Source: Sphingomonas pruni NBRC 15498 (GTDB lineage: Bacteria; Pseudomonadota; Alphaproteobacteria; Sphingomonadales; Sphingomonadaceae). Taken from it: a DNA stretch of 50,291 nt. Below, piece by piece: positions 7,970 to 16,002 of the stretch. The position numbers and the translations under genes are program-made. Positions within the stretch are counted from its first letter, which is position 1, and each line of letters starts with the position of its first letter. Location: positions 1 to 50,291 of the forward strand of contig NZ_BCYZ01000030.1 of the NCBI RefSeq assembly GCF_001598455.1, read 5' to 3'. The notes under the pieces were generated by a model. It was not told the DNA's origin, did not search any database, and worked only from the letters and a program-made list of their open reading frames with translations.

Positions 7970-8746
7970 ATGCCGGGCTTGAACCAAATCATCGACGCGC
8001 TCGAACCGATCGAGGGCGGTTGGCGGGGCAGCATTCCCGACAGCTGGTTGCAGGGACGCACGAGCTATGGCGGCCTGTCGGCGGCGCTCGCGCTCCATGC
8101 GGCGCAGCAGTCCGACACCGACCTGCCGCCGCTGCGATCCGCGCTGGTCGCGTTCATCGGCCCGTTGTCCGGCGAGATCGTGATCCGCGCGAGCCGGCTG
8201 CGGCGTGGCCGCAACGCTGCCTTCATTCAGGCCGATGTCGAAAGCGAGGCGGGGCTCGGATTGCGCGCGACGTTCGTGTTCATGAGCGCGGTGGACTCGA
8301 AGCTTGACCATCAGGTCGGCACCGCCCCCGACTTTCCGCGGCCGGGGCCTGGCGACACAACCTTCAAAGGCAATTCGGCGGTTTCCTTCGCGCAGAATTT
8401 CGAACTGCTCGACCGGCGTGATGCGACGGTCGGTCCGGCCGAATGGCTGCGCTGGGTGCGGCTGAACGAGCGCGATGGATTGGATCCGATGGTCGAGTTG
8501 ATCGCGGTCGCCGATTGCCTGCCGCCCGCCGCGCTCAAGCTGATCGGCGGGCCGGCACCGTGCAGTTCGATGACCTGGCAGCTCAACCTGCTCGGCGCGC
8601 AGCCGCGAACCACCGAAGGATGGTGGCTGCTCCGGACCAATGCCGATTACGCCAAGGCCGGAAGCTCGAGCCAGGAAATGATGATCTGGAACGCCGATGG
8701 CGAGCCCATCGCCGAACAGATGCAAAGCGTCGCGATCTTCGCCTGA
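7970..8746 (+). CDS. Acyl-CoA thioesterase domain protein (hotdog fold)
   Basis: A 258-residue double-hotdog thioesterase. Recognisable are the N-terminal SYGGLSAALALHAAQQ helix, SRLRRGRNAAFIQADV after the first strand pair, and RTTEGWWLLRTNADYAKAGSSS segment near the C terminus where this family's second hotdog lies. It is expected to hydrolyse acyl-CoA to the free acid and CoA. It follows the acyl-CoA synthetase by 21 bp with GGGGAA before the ATG, suggesting one operon in which synthesis and hydrolysis of the same thioester pool are balanced. Substrate length is unknown. Confidence 0.8.
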   Translation: MPGLNQIIDALEPIEGGWRGSIPDSWLQGRTSYGGLSAALALHAAQQSDTDLPPLRSALVAFIGPLSGEIVIRASRLRRGRNAAFIQADVESEAGLGLRATFVFMSAVDSKLDHQVGTAPDFPRPGPGDTTFKGNSAVSFAQNFELLDRRDATVGPAEWLRWVRLNERDGLDPMVELIAVADCLPPAALKLIGGPAPCSSMTWQLNLLGAQPRTTEGWWLLRTNADYAKAGSSSQEMMIWNADGEPIAEQMQSVAIFA

Positions 8747-8876
8747 CGCGGTATTTCCATTGTAGCGCGACAATTTGCGACAATTTCGCCGTGGACTGAC
8801 ATGCGCGAGCGACACAGAGGAACGACAAGTCCCCAGACGGCAGGGAATGACCCTTCGCCCGATCGAGGACAACGGG

Positions 8877-9431
8877 ATGAATCGAGTGTTTCTTGCCGCG
8901 GCGCTCGCGAGCGCAAGCTTCATGACGGTAGCGCTGGTCGGGCCGACCGCGGCGCAGACCGCGCCAGCTGCCAGAGGCGATGCCAATGGCGACGGCGTGC
9001 TGTCGCGCGACGAAGCCATGGCGCAGGCCGACGCGCGGTTCGATCGCCTGGATACCAACAAGGACGGCAAGCTGACGCCGGACGAAATGCCGTCGCACCG
9101 GCGAATGGGTGGCGCCGACGCAGCCCCACCTCCCCCGCAGCCCGCCGACGGAGCATCTCCGCCGCCGCCAGCCGGACCCGGCGGCCGCGGCTTTGGTGGA
9201 CGGATGTTCGCCCGGCTGGACACCAACGGCGACGGGGTGATCGACCGCGAGGAATTTAGGGCGCTAGCCGCGCAGCGCTTCGACCGGATGGATACCAACA
9301 AGGACGGAAAGGTCGATGCGGCCGAGCGTCAGGCGGCGCGCGACGCGATGGGACAGATGCGCGGCATGCGCGGCGGCGGCGACATGCCCCCACCGTCGCC
9401 ATCCGCACCGACGGACAAGCCCGGGCAGTAA
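8877..9431 (+). CDS. Secreted EF-hand calcium-binding protein
   Basis: A 184-residue exported protein with signal peptide NRVFLAAALASASFMTVAL followed by AQT cleavage context. Four EF-hand loops can be read: DANGDGVLSRDE, DTNKDGKLTPDE, DTNGDGVIDREE and DTNKDGKVDAAE, arranged as two pairs split by a Pro-rich linker. The second and fourth loops are nearly identical at DNA level, so the protein grew by duplication. The tail is Met/Gly/Pro-rich. Start at 8877 is favoured by the signal peptide, though the Shine-Dalgarno is weak; in-frame upstream starts would bury the signal. The two-component genes follow 107 bp later, behind a strong hairpin. Confidence 0.85.
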   Translation: MNRVFLAAALASASFMTVALVGPTAAQTAPAARGDANGDGVLSRDEAMAQADARFDRLDTNKDGKLTPDEMPSHRRMGGADAAPPPPQPADGASPPPPAGPGGRGFGGRMFARLDTNGDGVIDREEFRALAAQRFDRMDTNKDGKVDAAERQAARDAMGQMRGMRGGGDMPPPSPSAPTDKPGQ

Positions 9432-9449
9432 TCCCCATATGCCCAGGCT

Positions 9450-9481
9450 GCCGGGCGGGTGCCCCTCCTCACCCGCCCGGC
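9450..9481 (+). terminator. Strong stem-loop between the EF-hand gene and the two-component operon
   Basis: Perfect 12-bp GC-rich arms at 9450-9461 and 9470-9481 with an 8-nt loop, 18 nt after the EF-hand stop. The tail is pyrimidine-rich rather than a clean T-run. It probably ends the EF-hand transcript or sharply reduces read-through into the response regulator gene. Confidence 0.65.
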
Positions 9482-9538
9482 CCTCCACCTTTCCTCATCG
9501 GGCCAACTGGCCGTCAGGGCTTTTCAGGGGGACGATTG

Positions 9539-10276
9539 ATGCTTAGCGAAGTGCCGATGGGCGGCATTCCCCACATTCTTCTGGTCGATGACGAGCGCTC
9601 GATTCGTGAGCCGCTGGCGCAATATCTGACCAAGCAGGGCTTCCGCGTCACCCAGGCGGGCGATGCCGAGAGCGCGCGCACGCGGATGGCGGCCTATGCG
9701 ATCGACCTGATCATTCTCGACATCATGATGCCGGGCGAGGACGGATTGAGCCTGTGCCGCCACATCCGGGCGACCGGCGACGTTCCCGTCATCCTGTTGA
9801 CCGCCAAGAGCGAGGAGACCGACCGCATCGTCGGGCTCGAAATGGGTGCCGACGATTATGTCGTCAAACCCTTCTCCCCCCGCGAACTGGCGACCCGCGC
9901 CCGCGTCATCCTGCGCCGCGCCGCCGGTAACGGTGCGCGTCAGCATGCCCCCGAAAGCGGATCCTATGCCTTTGCCGGCTGGGTATTGAAAACGGGCGAA
10001 CGCGCGCTCGTCGATCGCGAGGGCGTGTCGGTGCCGTTATCGACCGGCGAGTATAATCTGTTGCTGGCGCTGGTGCTGCGCCCGCGCCAGGTCCTCACCC
10101 GCGACCAGTTGCTTGATCTGACCCAAGGTCGCGAGGCGATGGCGTTCGATCGCGCGATCGACAACCAGGTCAGCCGGCTGCGGCGCAAGATCGAGCCCGA
10201 TCCCAAGAACCCGACGGTCATCAAGACGGTATGGGGCGGCGGCTACACACTCGCCGCGGAAGTCACGCGATTATGA
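9539..10276 (+). CDS. OmpR-family response regulator
   Basis: A 245-residue two-domain regulator. The receiver has the acidic pair in LLVDDERSIREPL, the phosphoacceptor Asp in LIILDIMMPGEDG, the switch Thr in VILLTAKSEE and Lys in YVVKPFSPREL. The C-terminal winged helix ends in the family's RRKIEPDPKNPTVIKTVWG block. ATG at 9539 is preferred over the overlapping TTG at 9536 because AGGGGGA lies about 6 nt upstream. The stop overlaps the kinase start by ATGA, so the pair is coupled. Target genes cannot be read here. Confidence 0.92.
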   Translation: MLSEVPMGGIPHILLVDDERSIREPLAQYLTKQGFRVTQAGDAESARTRMAAYAIDLIILDIMMPGEDGLSLCRHIRATGDVPVILLTAKSEETDRIVGLEMGADDYVVKPFSPRELATRARVILRRAAGNGARQHAPESGSYAFAGWVLKTGERALVDREGVSVPLSTGEYNLLLALVLRPRQVLTRDQLLDLTQGREAMAFDRAIDNQVSRLRRKIEPDPKNPTVIKTVWGGGYTLAAEVTRL

Positions 10277-11652
10277 GAGTGTGGCCGCGCAACCTGCCCG
10301 GTCAGATGGCGGTATTGGTCGCCATCGCCCTGTTCGTCGCACAGGCCGTCAATTTCGGGCTGAGCCTGCGCGATCGCCAGGCATTCCGGCTCGAGCAGAC
10401 CGTCGGCCCCGTGGCGGCGCGGATCGTCGACGCGTCGCAGGGCCCACGCAATCGGCGTGACCGGCCGCTCGACATCGCGGCCGCCCCCCCGGTCGGCGAC
10501 GAGACACCATGGGACCGGTTCCGCTCGCGCCCCTGGCCGTCCAACCCGATCGAGGGCGGGCTACGCCGGCGGCCGGATATCGAGGAAGCACTGCGCGCCC
10601 GCCTCAATGAGGCCGGCGTTCCTGTCGGCCAGGTAGTGACGGGAATCCGCCGGCTGCAATCCGATGACCCACGTCTCGGCAAAATGTCGCGCGTCCGTGC
10701 GCAACGCTATCGCTTCGTACAGCACGAGCTGTTGATCGCCGTCGAGCAGCCCAAGGTAGGATGGTGGGCGGCATCGGTCCCTTGGCAGGATTCGGAATGG
10801 CCGTTCCTGTCGCGACTGATCGGCCAGACATTGGTGCTCTACGCCATCGTCCTGTTGCCGGTGTTGCTGGCGACACGCCGCATCGCCCAGCCGCTGAGAT
10901 CGCTGGCCAAAGCAGCGCAGCGTTTCCATCCCGGCGAAGCCGATGGCCCGATCACCGAGAGCGGACCGCACGACGTCCGCACGCTGATTACCGCGTTCAA
11001 CGACCTGCGCACGCGGGTGACGGCGATGCTCGAGGAAAAGGACCGCATGCTGGGCGCGATCGGGCACGATCTGCGCACGCCGCTGGCGGCGTTACGCGTC
11101 CGCGTCGAATCGGTCGAGGATGACGACGACCGCGCGCGCATGGCGGACACGATCGACGAGATGAACCGCATGCTCGACGACATATTGTCGCTGGCGCGGC
11201 TGGGGCGGCCGAGCGAGCAGGCGATCGAGGTCGATCTGGCGGCTTTGGTCGATGCGGTGGTCGAGGATTTCCGCGACCTCGGCATGCCGGTGGATTTCGC
11301 CGAGGCCGAACGGCTGACGATGCATTTGAGACCGTCGCTGATGCGCCGCGCAATCCGCAATCTGATTGAGAACGCTGTCAAATATGGTGGCGGCGCCGAC
11401 GTCTTCCTGCGGTCCGACGCCAGGGCGGTAGAGATCGTGGTGTGCGACAACGGCCCGGGCATCCCGCCTGATCGCATCGCCGAGGTGTTCGAGGCTTTCA
11501 CGCGGATTGAGGGATCGCGCAACAAGGAAACCGGCGGCATCGGGCTTGGCCTTGCGCTGGCACGGGCGATCGTGCGCGAGGCGCGCGGCGATGTGCGGCT
11601 GGAAAACCGACCCGAAGGCGGGTTGGCGGCAACGATTACGCTGCCGCGCTAG
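10273..11652 (+). CDS. EnvZ-type sensor histidine kinase
   Basis: A 459-residue membrane kinase. TM1 (MAVLVAIALFVAQAVNFGL) starts near residue 11, a periplasmic stretch of about 150 residues follows, then TM2 (LVLYAIVLLPVLLA), a HAMP segment, the dimerisation helix with phosphoacceptor His in AIGHDLRTPLAALR, the N box NLIENAVKYGG, G1 DNGPGIPP and G2 GIGLGLALARAIV. The ATG overlaps the stop of its response regulator, its evident partner. The 3' end overlaps the convergent MFS gene by 17 bp. The ligand is unknown; the periplasmic domain is Arg/Pro-rich with no named fold I recognise. Confidence 0.92.
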   Translation: MRVWPRNLPGQMAVLVAIALFVAQAVNFGLSLRDRQAFRLEQTVGPVAARIVDASQGPRNRRDRPLDIAAAPPVGDETPWDRFRSRPWPSNPIEGGLRRRPDIEEALRARLNEAGVPVGQVVTGIRRLQSDDPRLGKMSRVRAQRYRFVQHELLIAVEQPKVGWWAASVPWQDSEWPFLSRLIGQTLVLYAIVLLPVLLATRRIAQPLRSLAKAAQRFHPGEADGPITESGPHDVRTLITAFNDLRTRVTAMLEEKDRMLGAIGHDLRTPLAALRVRVESVEDDDDRARMADTIDEMNRMLDDILSLARLGRPSEQAIEVDLAALVDAVVEDFRDLGMPVDFAEAERLTMHLRPSLMRRAIRNLIENAVKYGGGADVFLRSDARAVEIVVCDNGPGIPPDRIAEVFEAFTRIEGSRNKETGGIGLGLALARAIVREARGDVRLENRPEGGLAATITLPR

Positions 11653-13132
11653 CGACTGCACTATCCTTGACGCGCAGCATCGCAGCGGCAGCAAGCACCA
11701 GCACGATCGCTCCACATGCCATCGTCCAGACCGGCTGGGTTGGGAAGAAGGTGCGGATGATCGCGCCCATCACTGTAGCTACCAACAATTGCGGCACAAC
11801 GATGAAGAAATTGAAGATCCCCATATAGATGCCGAGCTTATGCTGGGGCAGCACGCCGGCCAGGATGACATAGGGCATCGTCAGGATCGATGCCCAGGTG
11901 AAGCCGATCCCGACCATCGGCAGGAGCAGCATCGTCTGGTCGCGAATGACCAGCAGCGAGGTGAAGCTGACGGCGCCGATCATCAGACACACAATGTGAG
12001 TCTTTTGCGCGCCGATCCGTTTCGCCAGCACCGGCAGCGCGAATGCGGCAAGCGCCGCGACGCCGTTATAGACCGAGAACAACACCCCGACCCAATCGGC
12101 GCCATCGTTATATGCCTTCGCCGCGGTGTCGGTCGAATGGAACACATACTGTGCCACTACCGGCGTGGTGTAGATCCACATGATGAACAGCGCGAGCCAG
12201 GAAAAGAACTGGACCAGCGCCAGCCGCTTCATCTGGTCCGGCATGCGCGACAGGTCGCTCATGATCTGGACCAGCGCATTGTCGCCACCGCCGCGCACCA
12301 TCGCGGCCGCGATCAGACCAAGGATACCAAAGGCCGCGAGGGCGCCCCCGAGCACGTAGAGATCGCGCTCTAGCCCAAACCACCAGACGCCGGCGAGGAC
12401 CGCCGCACCCGCCAGCAGCCACCACCAACTGCCCCGCGGCGCGATCGGCGTTTCTTGCGCTCCGCCGGCATCGGTATCGCCGAACGAGCGCATCTGTTCC
12501 GGCGAATATTCGCGCGTCGTCAGTACCGTCCACAGCACCGCCGCAAAAATCAACGCCGCGCCCAGATAGAAGGCGTAATGGACCGACTGCGGGATCTCGC
12601 CCGGCGGCGCGACGTTGCTGATCCCCAGCTTCGCCATCGCGAACGGCGCGAGGCTGCCGATCACCGCGCCCGCGCCGATAAAGCCCGTTTGAAACGCATA
12701 GCCGGCCGTGCGCTGGGATGGCGCGACCATATCGCCGACGAAGGCGCGAAACGGCTCCATCGAGACGTTGATTGAAGCGTCGAGCACCCACAGCAGCAAC
12801 GCCGCCGCGAGCAAATTCGAGGCATTGGGCATGCCGAGCAATGCCAGCGCGGCGAGCACGGCGCCCGTCAGGAAATATGGGCGGCGGCGTCCGAACCGCC
12901 CCCAGGTGCGGTCGCTGAAATGGCCGATCAGCGGCTGCACGACCAGGCCAGTAACCGGCGCGGCGATCGCTAACAGTGCGAGACTTCCGACGTCGCTGCC
13001 CAAGGTCTGAAAGATGCGGCTGAGATTGGCGTTCTGCAGCCCGAACGCGATCTGGATGCCGAAGAAGCCGAACGAAATGTTCCACAGCCCGCGCCAGCTC
13101 TGACGCGGTTTCTCCGCCGGAAGTCCGCTCAT
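11636..13132 (-). CDS. MFS sugar transporter (SLC45/sucrose-symporter-like)
   Basis: A 498-residue inner-membrane permease with about twelve hydrophobic segments. The first loop motif reads [18 protein letters not shown], the form found in sucrose/maltose-proton symporters of the SLC45-like branch. In alphaproteobacteria such permeases accompany TonB-dependent maltodextrin receptors and carry maltose or short maltodextrins over the inner membrane; that substrate is inferred from context. Its ATG overlaps the stop of the LacI-type regulator (ATGA), so the two form an operon. The 3' end overlaps the histidine kinase gene by 17 bp on the other strand. Confidence 0.85.
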   Translation of the reverse strand: MSGLPAEKPRQSWRGLWNISFGFFGIQIAFGLQNANLSRIFQTLGSDVGSLALLAIAAPVTGLVVQPLIGHFSDRTWGRFGRRRPYFLTGAVLAALALLGMPNASNLLAAALLLWVLDASINVSMEPFRAFVGDMVAPSQRTAGYAFQTGFIGAGAVIGSLAPFAMAKLGISNVAPPGEIPQSVHYAFYLGAALIFAAVLWTVLTTREYSPEQMRSFGDTDAGGAQETPIAPRGSWWWLLAGAAVLAGVWWFGLERDLYVLGGALAAFGILGLIAAAMVRGGGDNALVQIMSDLSRMPDQMKRLALVQFFSWLALFIMWIYTTPVVAQYVFHSTDTAAKAYNDGADWVGVLFSVYNGVAALAAFALPVLAKRIGAQKTHIVCLMIGAVSFTSLLVIRDQTMLLLPMVGIGFTWASILTMPYVILAGVLPQHKLGIYMGIFNFFIVVPQLLVATVMGAIIRTFFPTQPVWTMACGAIVLVLAAAAMLRVKDSAVASAAA

Positions 13133-14160
13133 GCCCGCGGCGCCGTCGAGCGCCGAACGACCAATCGTGGCGGCAGCATCGCCGCTTCGACGGGTTGCGC
13201 GCGGATCTGGCGCAACAGCGTGTCGACCAAGGCCGCCCCGGCCTTGGCATAATCCTGCGCGATCGTGGTCAGCGGCGGATGCGACAGGCTGGCCGCGGGA
13301 ATATCGTCGAAGCCGACGATCGACACATCGCCGGGCACGTCGAGCCCTGCTTCCTCCAGCGCGCGCATCGCGCCGATCGCGATCAGGTCGCTGCCGGCGA
13401 AGACCGCGTCGAACGCCACACCGCGCCGCAACAATTCGATCGCCGCGTCGTAGCCCGACGCCTCGGTAGTGATGGCGTCAACCTGAAGCGCCGGATCGGG
13501 ATCGATGCCCGCCTCCAGCATCGCCGAACACGCGCCACGATACCGATCGGCCAGTTCAGGCGAATGGCTCGACACTTGCCCCAGGAAAGCGATCCGGCGG
13601 CACCCCAGCCCCATCAAATGCGCACCCGCGTCGCGCCCGCCACGCACATTGTCGCAGCCGATCGTCGTCCCCGGCTGACCGGCCTGGACCGATCCCCAGC
13701 GCACGAAATGCGTGCCCTGCGCCTCGAGTTGCTCGAGCCGCGCGCGATAGGTTTCGTAATCGCCATAGCCGAGCAGGATGATGCCGTCGGCCTTATGGCT
13801 GTCCTCATAATCGACGTGCCAGTTCGACGAGAGCTGCTGGAACGAGGTGAGCAAGTCGTAGCCGCGCAAGGCGCAGGTTCGCGCGATCGATCCCAGCATC
13901 GACAGGAAGAACGGATTGATCAGCGAATCGTCGGGCGTCGGATCTTCGAAGAACAACAGCGCCAGGGTGTTGGTATGGCGGCTGCGCAGCGAGGAAGCGT
14001 TCTTGTCGACCTTGTAATTGAGTTGCGCCGCGATCGCCTCGATCCGCTTGCGCGTCGCTTCGCTGACGGTCGGGTCGCCGCGCAGCGCACGCGACACGGT
14101 CGGTTGGGATACGCCCGCGCGTTGCGCTATATCGAAGGACGTCGGTTTGTCGGTTAGCAT
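13129..14160 (-). CDS. LacI-family transcriptional regulator, likely of the maltodextrin locus
   Basis: A 343-residue repressor with an N-terminal HTH (SFDIAQRAGVSQPTVSRALR), hinge helix region near residues 45-60 (KNASSLRSRHTNTLALLF) and a periplasmic-binding-like sugar sensor ending in SIVGFDDIPAASLSHPPLTT. Start 14160 puts the HTH at residue 8 as in the family, with GGGAGAAG 10 nt upstream; in-frame ATGs at 14190 and 14310 give unusual extensions. It is transcribed away from the first GH13 gene, with a palindromic site (14349-14363) in the gap. Maltose or a maltodextrin is the likely inducer by context. Confidence 0.88.
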   Translation of the reverse strand: MLTDKPTSFDIAQRAGVSQPTVSRALRGDPTVSEATRKRIEAIAAQLNYKVDKNASSLRSRHTNTLALLFFEDPTPDDSLINPFFLSMLGSIARTCALRGYDLLTSFQQLSSNWHVDYEDSHKADGIILLGYGDYETYRARLEQLEAQGTHFVRWGSVQAGQPGTTIGCDNVRGGRDAGAHLMGLGCRRIAFLGQVSSHSPELADRYRGACSAMLEAGIDPDPALQVDAITTEASGYDAAIELLRRGVAFDAVFAGSDLIAIGAMRALEEAGLDVPGDVSIVGFDDIPAASLSHPPLTTIAQDYAKAGAALVDTLLRQIRAQPVEAAMLPPRLVVRRSTAPRA

Positions 14161-14348
14161 CGCCCGACGGCTTCTCCCGCTGCCGGCCATCGCCTGCGGC
14201 CGGTTGGGCGCGAGTGTAGCGGGCAGCGCGGCGGCGCGATAGGGCCCGCGCGCGTAATGAGTGTCCGCCAAATCGTCCTCCCCTGCCGCCCTCTGTCGTG
14301 GAGCGATCATTGCAGCCTAGGCGAGTGGAGCGAGGGCCGGAACGCCAT

Positions 14349-14363
14349 CACATACGTATTCAG
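14349..14363. promoter_or_regulatory. Candidate LacI-type operator, copy 1
   Basis: CACATACGTATTCAG contains the perfect palindrome ATACGTAT with a central CG, as LacI-family operators do. The reverse complement recurs without a mismatch over 15 bp at 15876-15890 before the receptor gene. It lies between the divergent regulator and GH13 genes and so could control both. Confidence 0.65.
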
Positions 14364-14447
14364 CCGCAACTGCCCGAAGCGCGTGGCAAAGTGACGCTCA
14401 AGACCCTCCCCGCTCACGGGAGAAGGTTATTCAAAAAGGAGGACGGG

Positions 14448-15833
14448 ATGCTGAAGACGATCGCGCTTGCACTGCTGGCCGGACTCACGCTGTCGCAAGC
14501 GACGACCGCGGTGGCCAAGGCCTCCGATCCTTATACACCCCAGCCCTATGTCACGCTGAAGCATCCGGCCTGGTCGAAGGACGCGGTGCTCTATCAGATC
14601 AACACCCGTCAGTTCACGCCCGAAGGCACATTCCGCGCCGCGGAAAAACAACTGCCGCGCCTCAAGGCGTTGGGCGTCGACATCCTCTGGCTGATGCCGG
14701 TCCACCCGATCGGCGTCGAGCATCGTAAAGGGACTCCCGGCAGCCCCTATTCGGTGCGCGACTATTATGGCGTAAACCCCGAATTCGGGACGCTCGCCGA
14801 TCTCAAATCGTTCGTCGCCGCGGCACATCGCCTGGGCATGCACGTCATTCTCGACTGGGTCGCCAACCACACCGCCTGGGACAATCCGATCCACGCCGCG
14901 CATCCCGATTGGTACGAGCACGATTGGAAAGGCGCCAACCGCCCGACGCCCTGGTGGGACTGGTCCGACATAATCGACCTCGATTATTCGAAGCCCGGCC
15001 TGCGGCGCTATATGACCGATGCGATGGCCTATTGGGTGCAGACCGCCGGCGTGGACGGGTTCCGCTGCGACGTCGCCGGCTATGTTCCGCTCGATTTCTG
15101 GGAGACGGCGCGGAGCCGCCTCGACCGGATCAAGCCGGTCTTCATGCTCGCCGAGTTCGACCAGCGCGACGTCCACCGCAAGGCGTTCGACGCGAGCTAT
15201 GCCTGGAAATGGAACAACGCGATGGCCGACATTGCTGCCGGCAAGGCCGATGTCGGCGCCTTGTTCGGCTATTATTCGGAAACCGAGAGCGCCTGGCCCG
15301 CCGAGGCGATGCGCATGGTCTATACCGAGAACCACGACCAGAACGCCTGGGACGGGACCGAATTCGAACGCTTCGGCAAAGCGCTGCCCGACGCGATCGC
15401 CTTGTCGTTCGTCGGCGAGGGCATCCCGCTAATCTACAATGGCCAGGAAGCAGGCAATCCAAAGCGGCTCAAATTCTTCGAGCGCGACCCGATCGAGTGG
15501 CGTGACCATCCCAATGCCGACCTGTTCAAGCGGCTGATCGCTTTTCGCAAGGCGCATCCGGCTTTGTGGAACGCACCCTGGGGCGCTGCGATGACGCCGG
15601 TGGTCAATAGCGCTCCGTCGAAAGTACTGTCGTTCGTCCGCGAGAAGAATGGCGACAAGGTGTTCGCATTGTTCAACCTGTCCGGCGAGACGCAGACGGT
15701 CAGCTTCACCGATGGCCCGAGCAATGGCACCTATTCCGATTTCGCCGATGGCAGCACGGTAACGGTTACGCGATCAACCAGTGTCCGGCTGGCCCCCTGG
15801 AGCTACCGTATCCTGTCTGGTGCTCCGCGCTGA
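14448..15833 (+). CDS. Secreted GH13 alpha-amylase family enzyme (cyclomaltodextrinase/neopullulanase-like)
   Basis: A 461-residue glycoside hydrolase with an N-terminal signal peptide (LKTIALALLAGLTLSQATTA). GH13 regions are visible in order: region I DWVANHT, region II GVDGFRCDVAG with the nucleophile Asp, region III FMLAEF with the acid/base Glu, and region IV YTENHDQN with the transition-state Asp. It should cut alpha-1,4 bonds of maltodextrins outside the cytoplasm. The start is fixed by AAGGAGGA 5-12 nt before the ATG. It is the first gene of the rightward part of the locus, with a candidate LacI operator about 85 bp upstream. Confidence 0.9.
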   Translation: MLKTIALALLAGLTLSQATTAVAKASDPYTPQPYVTLKHPAWSKDAVLYQINTRQFTPEGTFRAAEKQLPRLKALGVDILWLMPVHPIGVEHRKGTPGSPYSVRDYYGVNPEFGTLADLKSFVAAAHRLGMHVILDWVANHTAWDNPIHAAHPDWYEHDWKGANRPTPWWDWSDIIDLDYSKPGLRRYMTDAMAYWVQTAGVDGFRCDVAGYVPLDFWETARSRLDRIKPVFMLAEFDQRDVHRKAFDASYAWKWNNAMADIAAGKADVGALFGYYSETESAWPAEAMRMVYTENHDQNAWDGTEFERFGKALPDAIALSFVGEGIPLIYNGQEAGNPKRLKFFERDPIEWRDHPNADLFKRLIAFRKAHPALWNAPWGAAMTPVVNSAPSKVLSFVREKNGDKVFALFNLSGETQTVSFTDGPSNGTYSDFADGSTVTVTRSTSVRLAPWSYRILSGAPR

Positions 15834-15875
15834 TGGACGGCGATGCAGCCGGGCAACACCTGCTTATGCATAATC

Positions 15876-15890
15876 CTGAATACGTATGTG
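15876..15890. promoter_or_regulatory. Candidate LacI-type operator, copy 2
   Basis: CTGAATACGTATGTG is the exact reverse complement of 14349-14363. It lies 113 bp before the receptor ATG. Just left is the perfect palindrome TTATGCATAA (15864-15873) and, abutting its right end, GGCCAACTTGGCC (15890-15902), so this promoter region has three adjoining palindromes. Confidence 0.65.
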
Positions 15891-16002
15891 GCCAACTTGG
15901 CCCCATCCCCGCTGCAACATAATCGCAATGTCACTGCACGGGCCATGTGGGCCGCGTCGATGCCGCAAGCCAAACATGGCGCGGCCGCAAGGGGAGGAAT
16001 TG

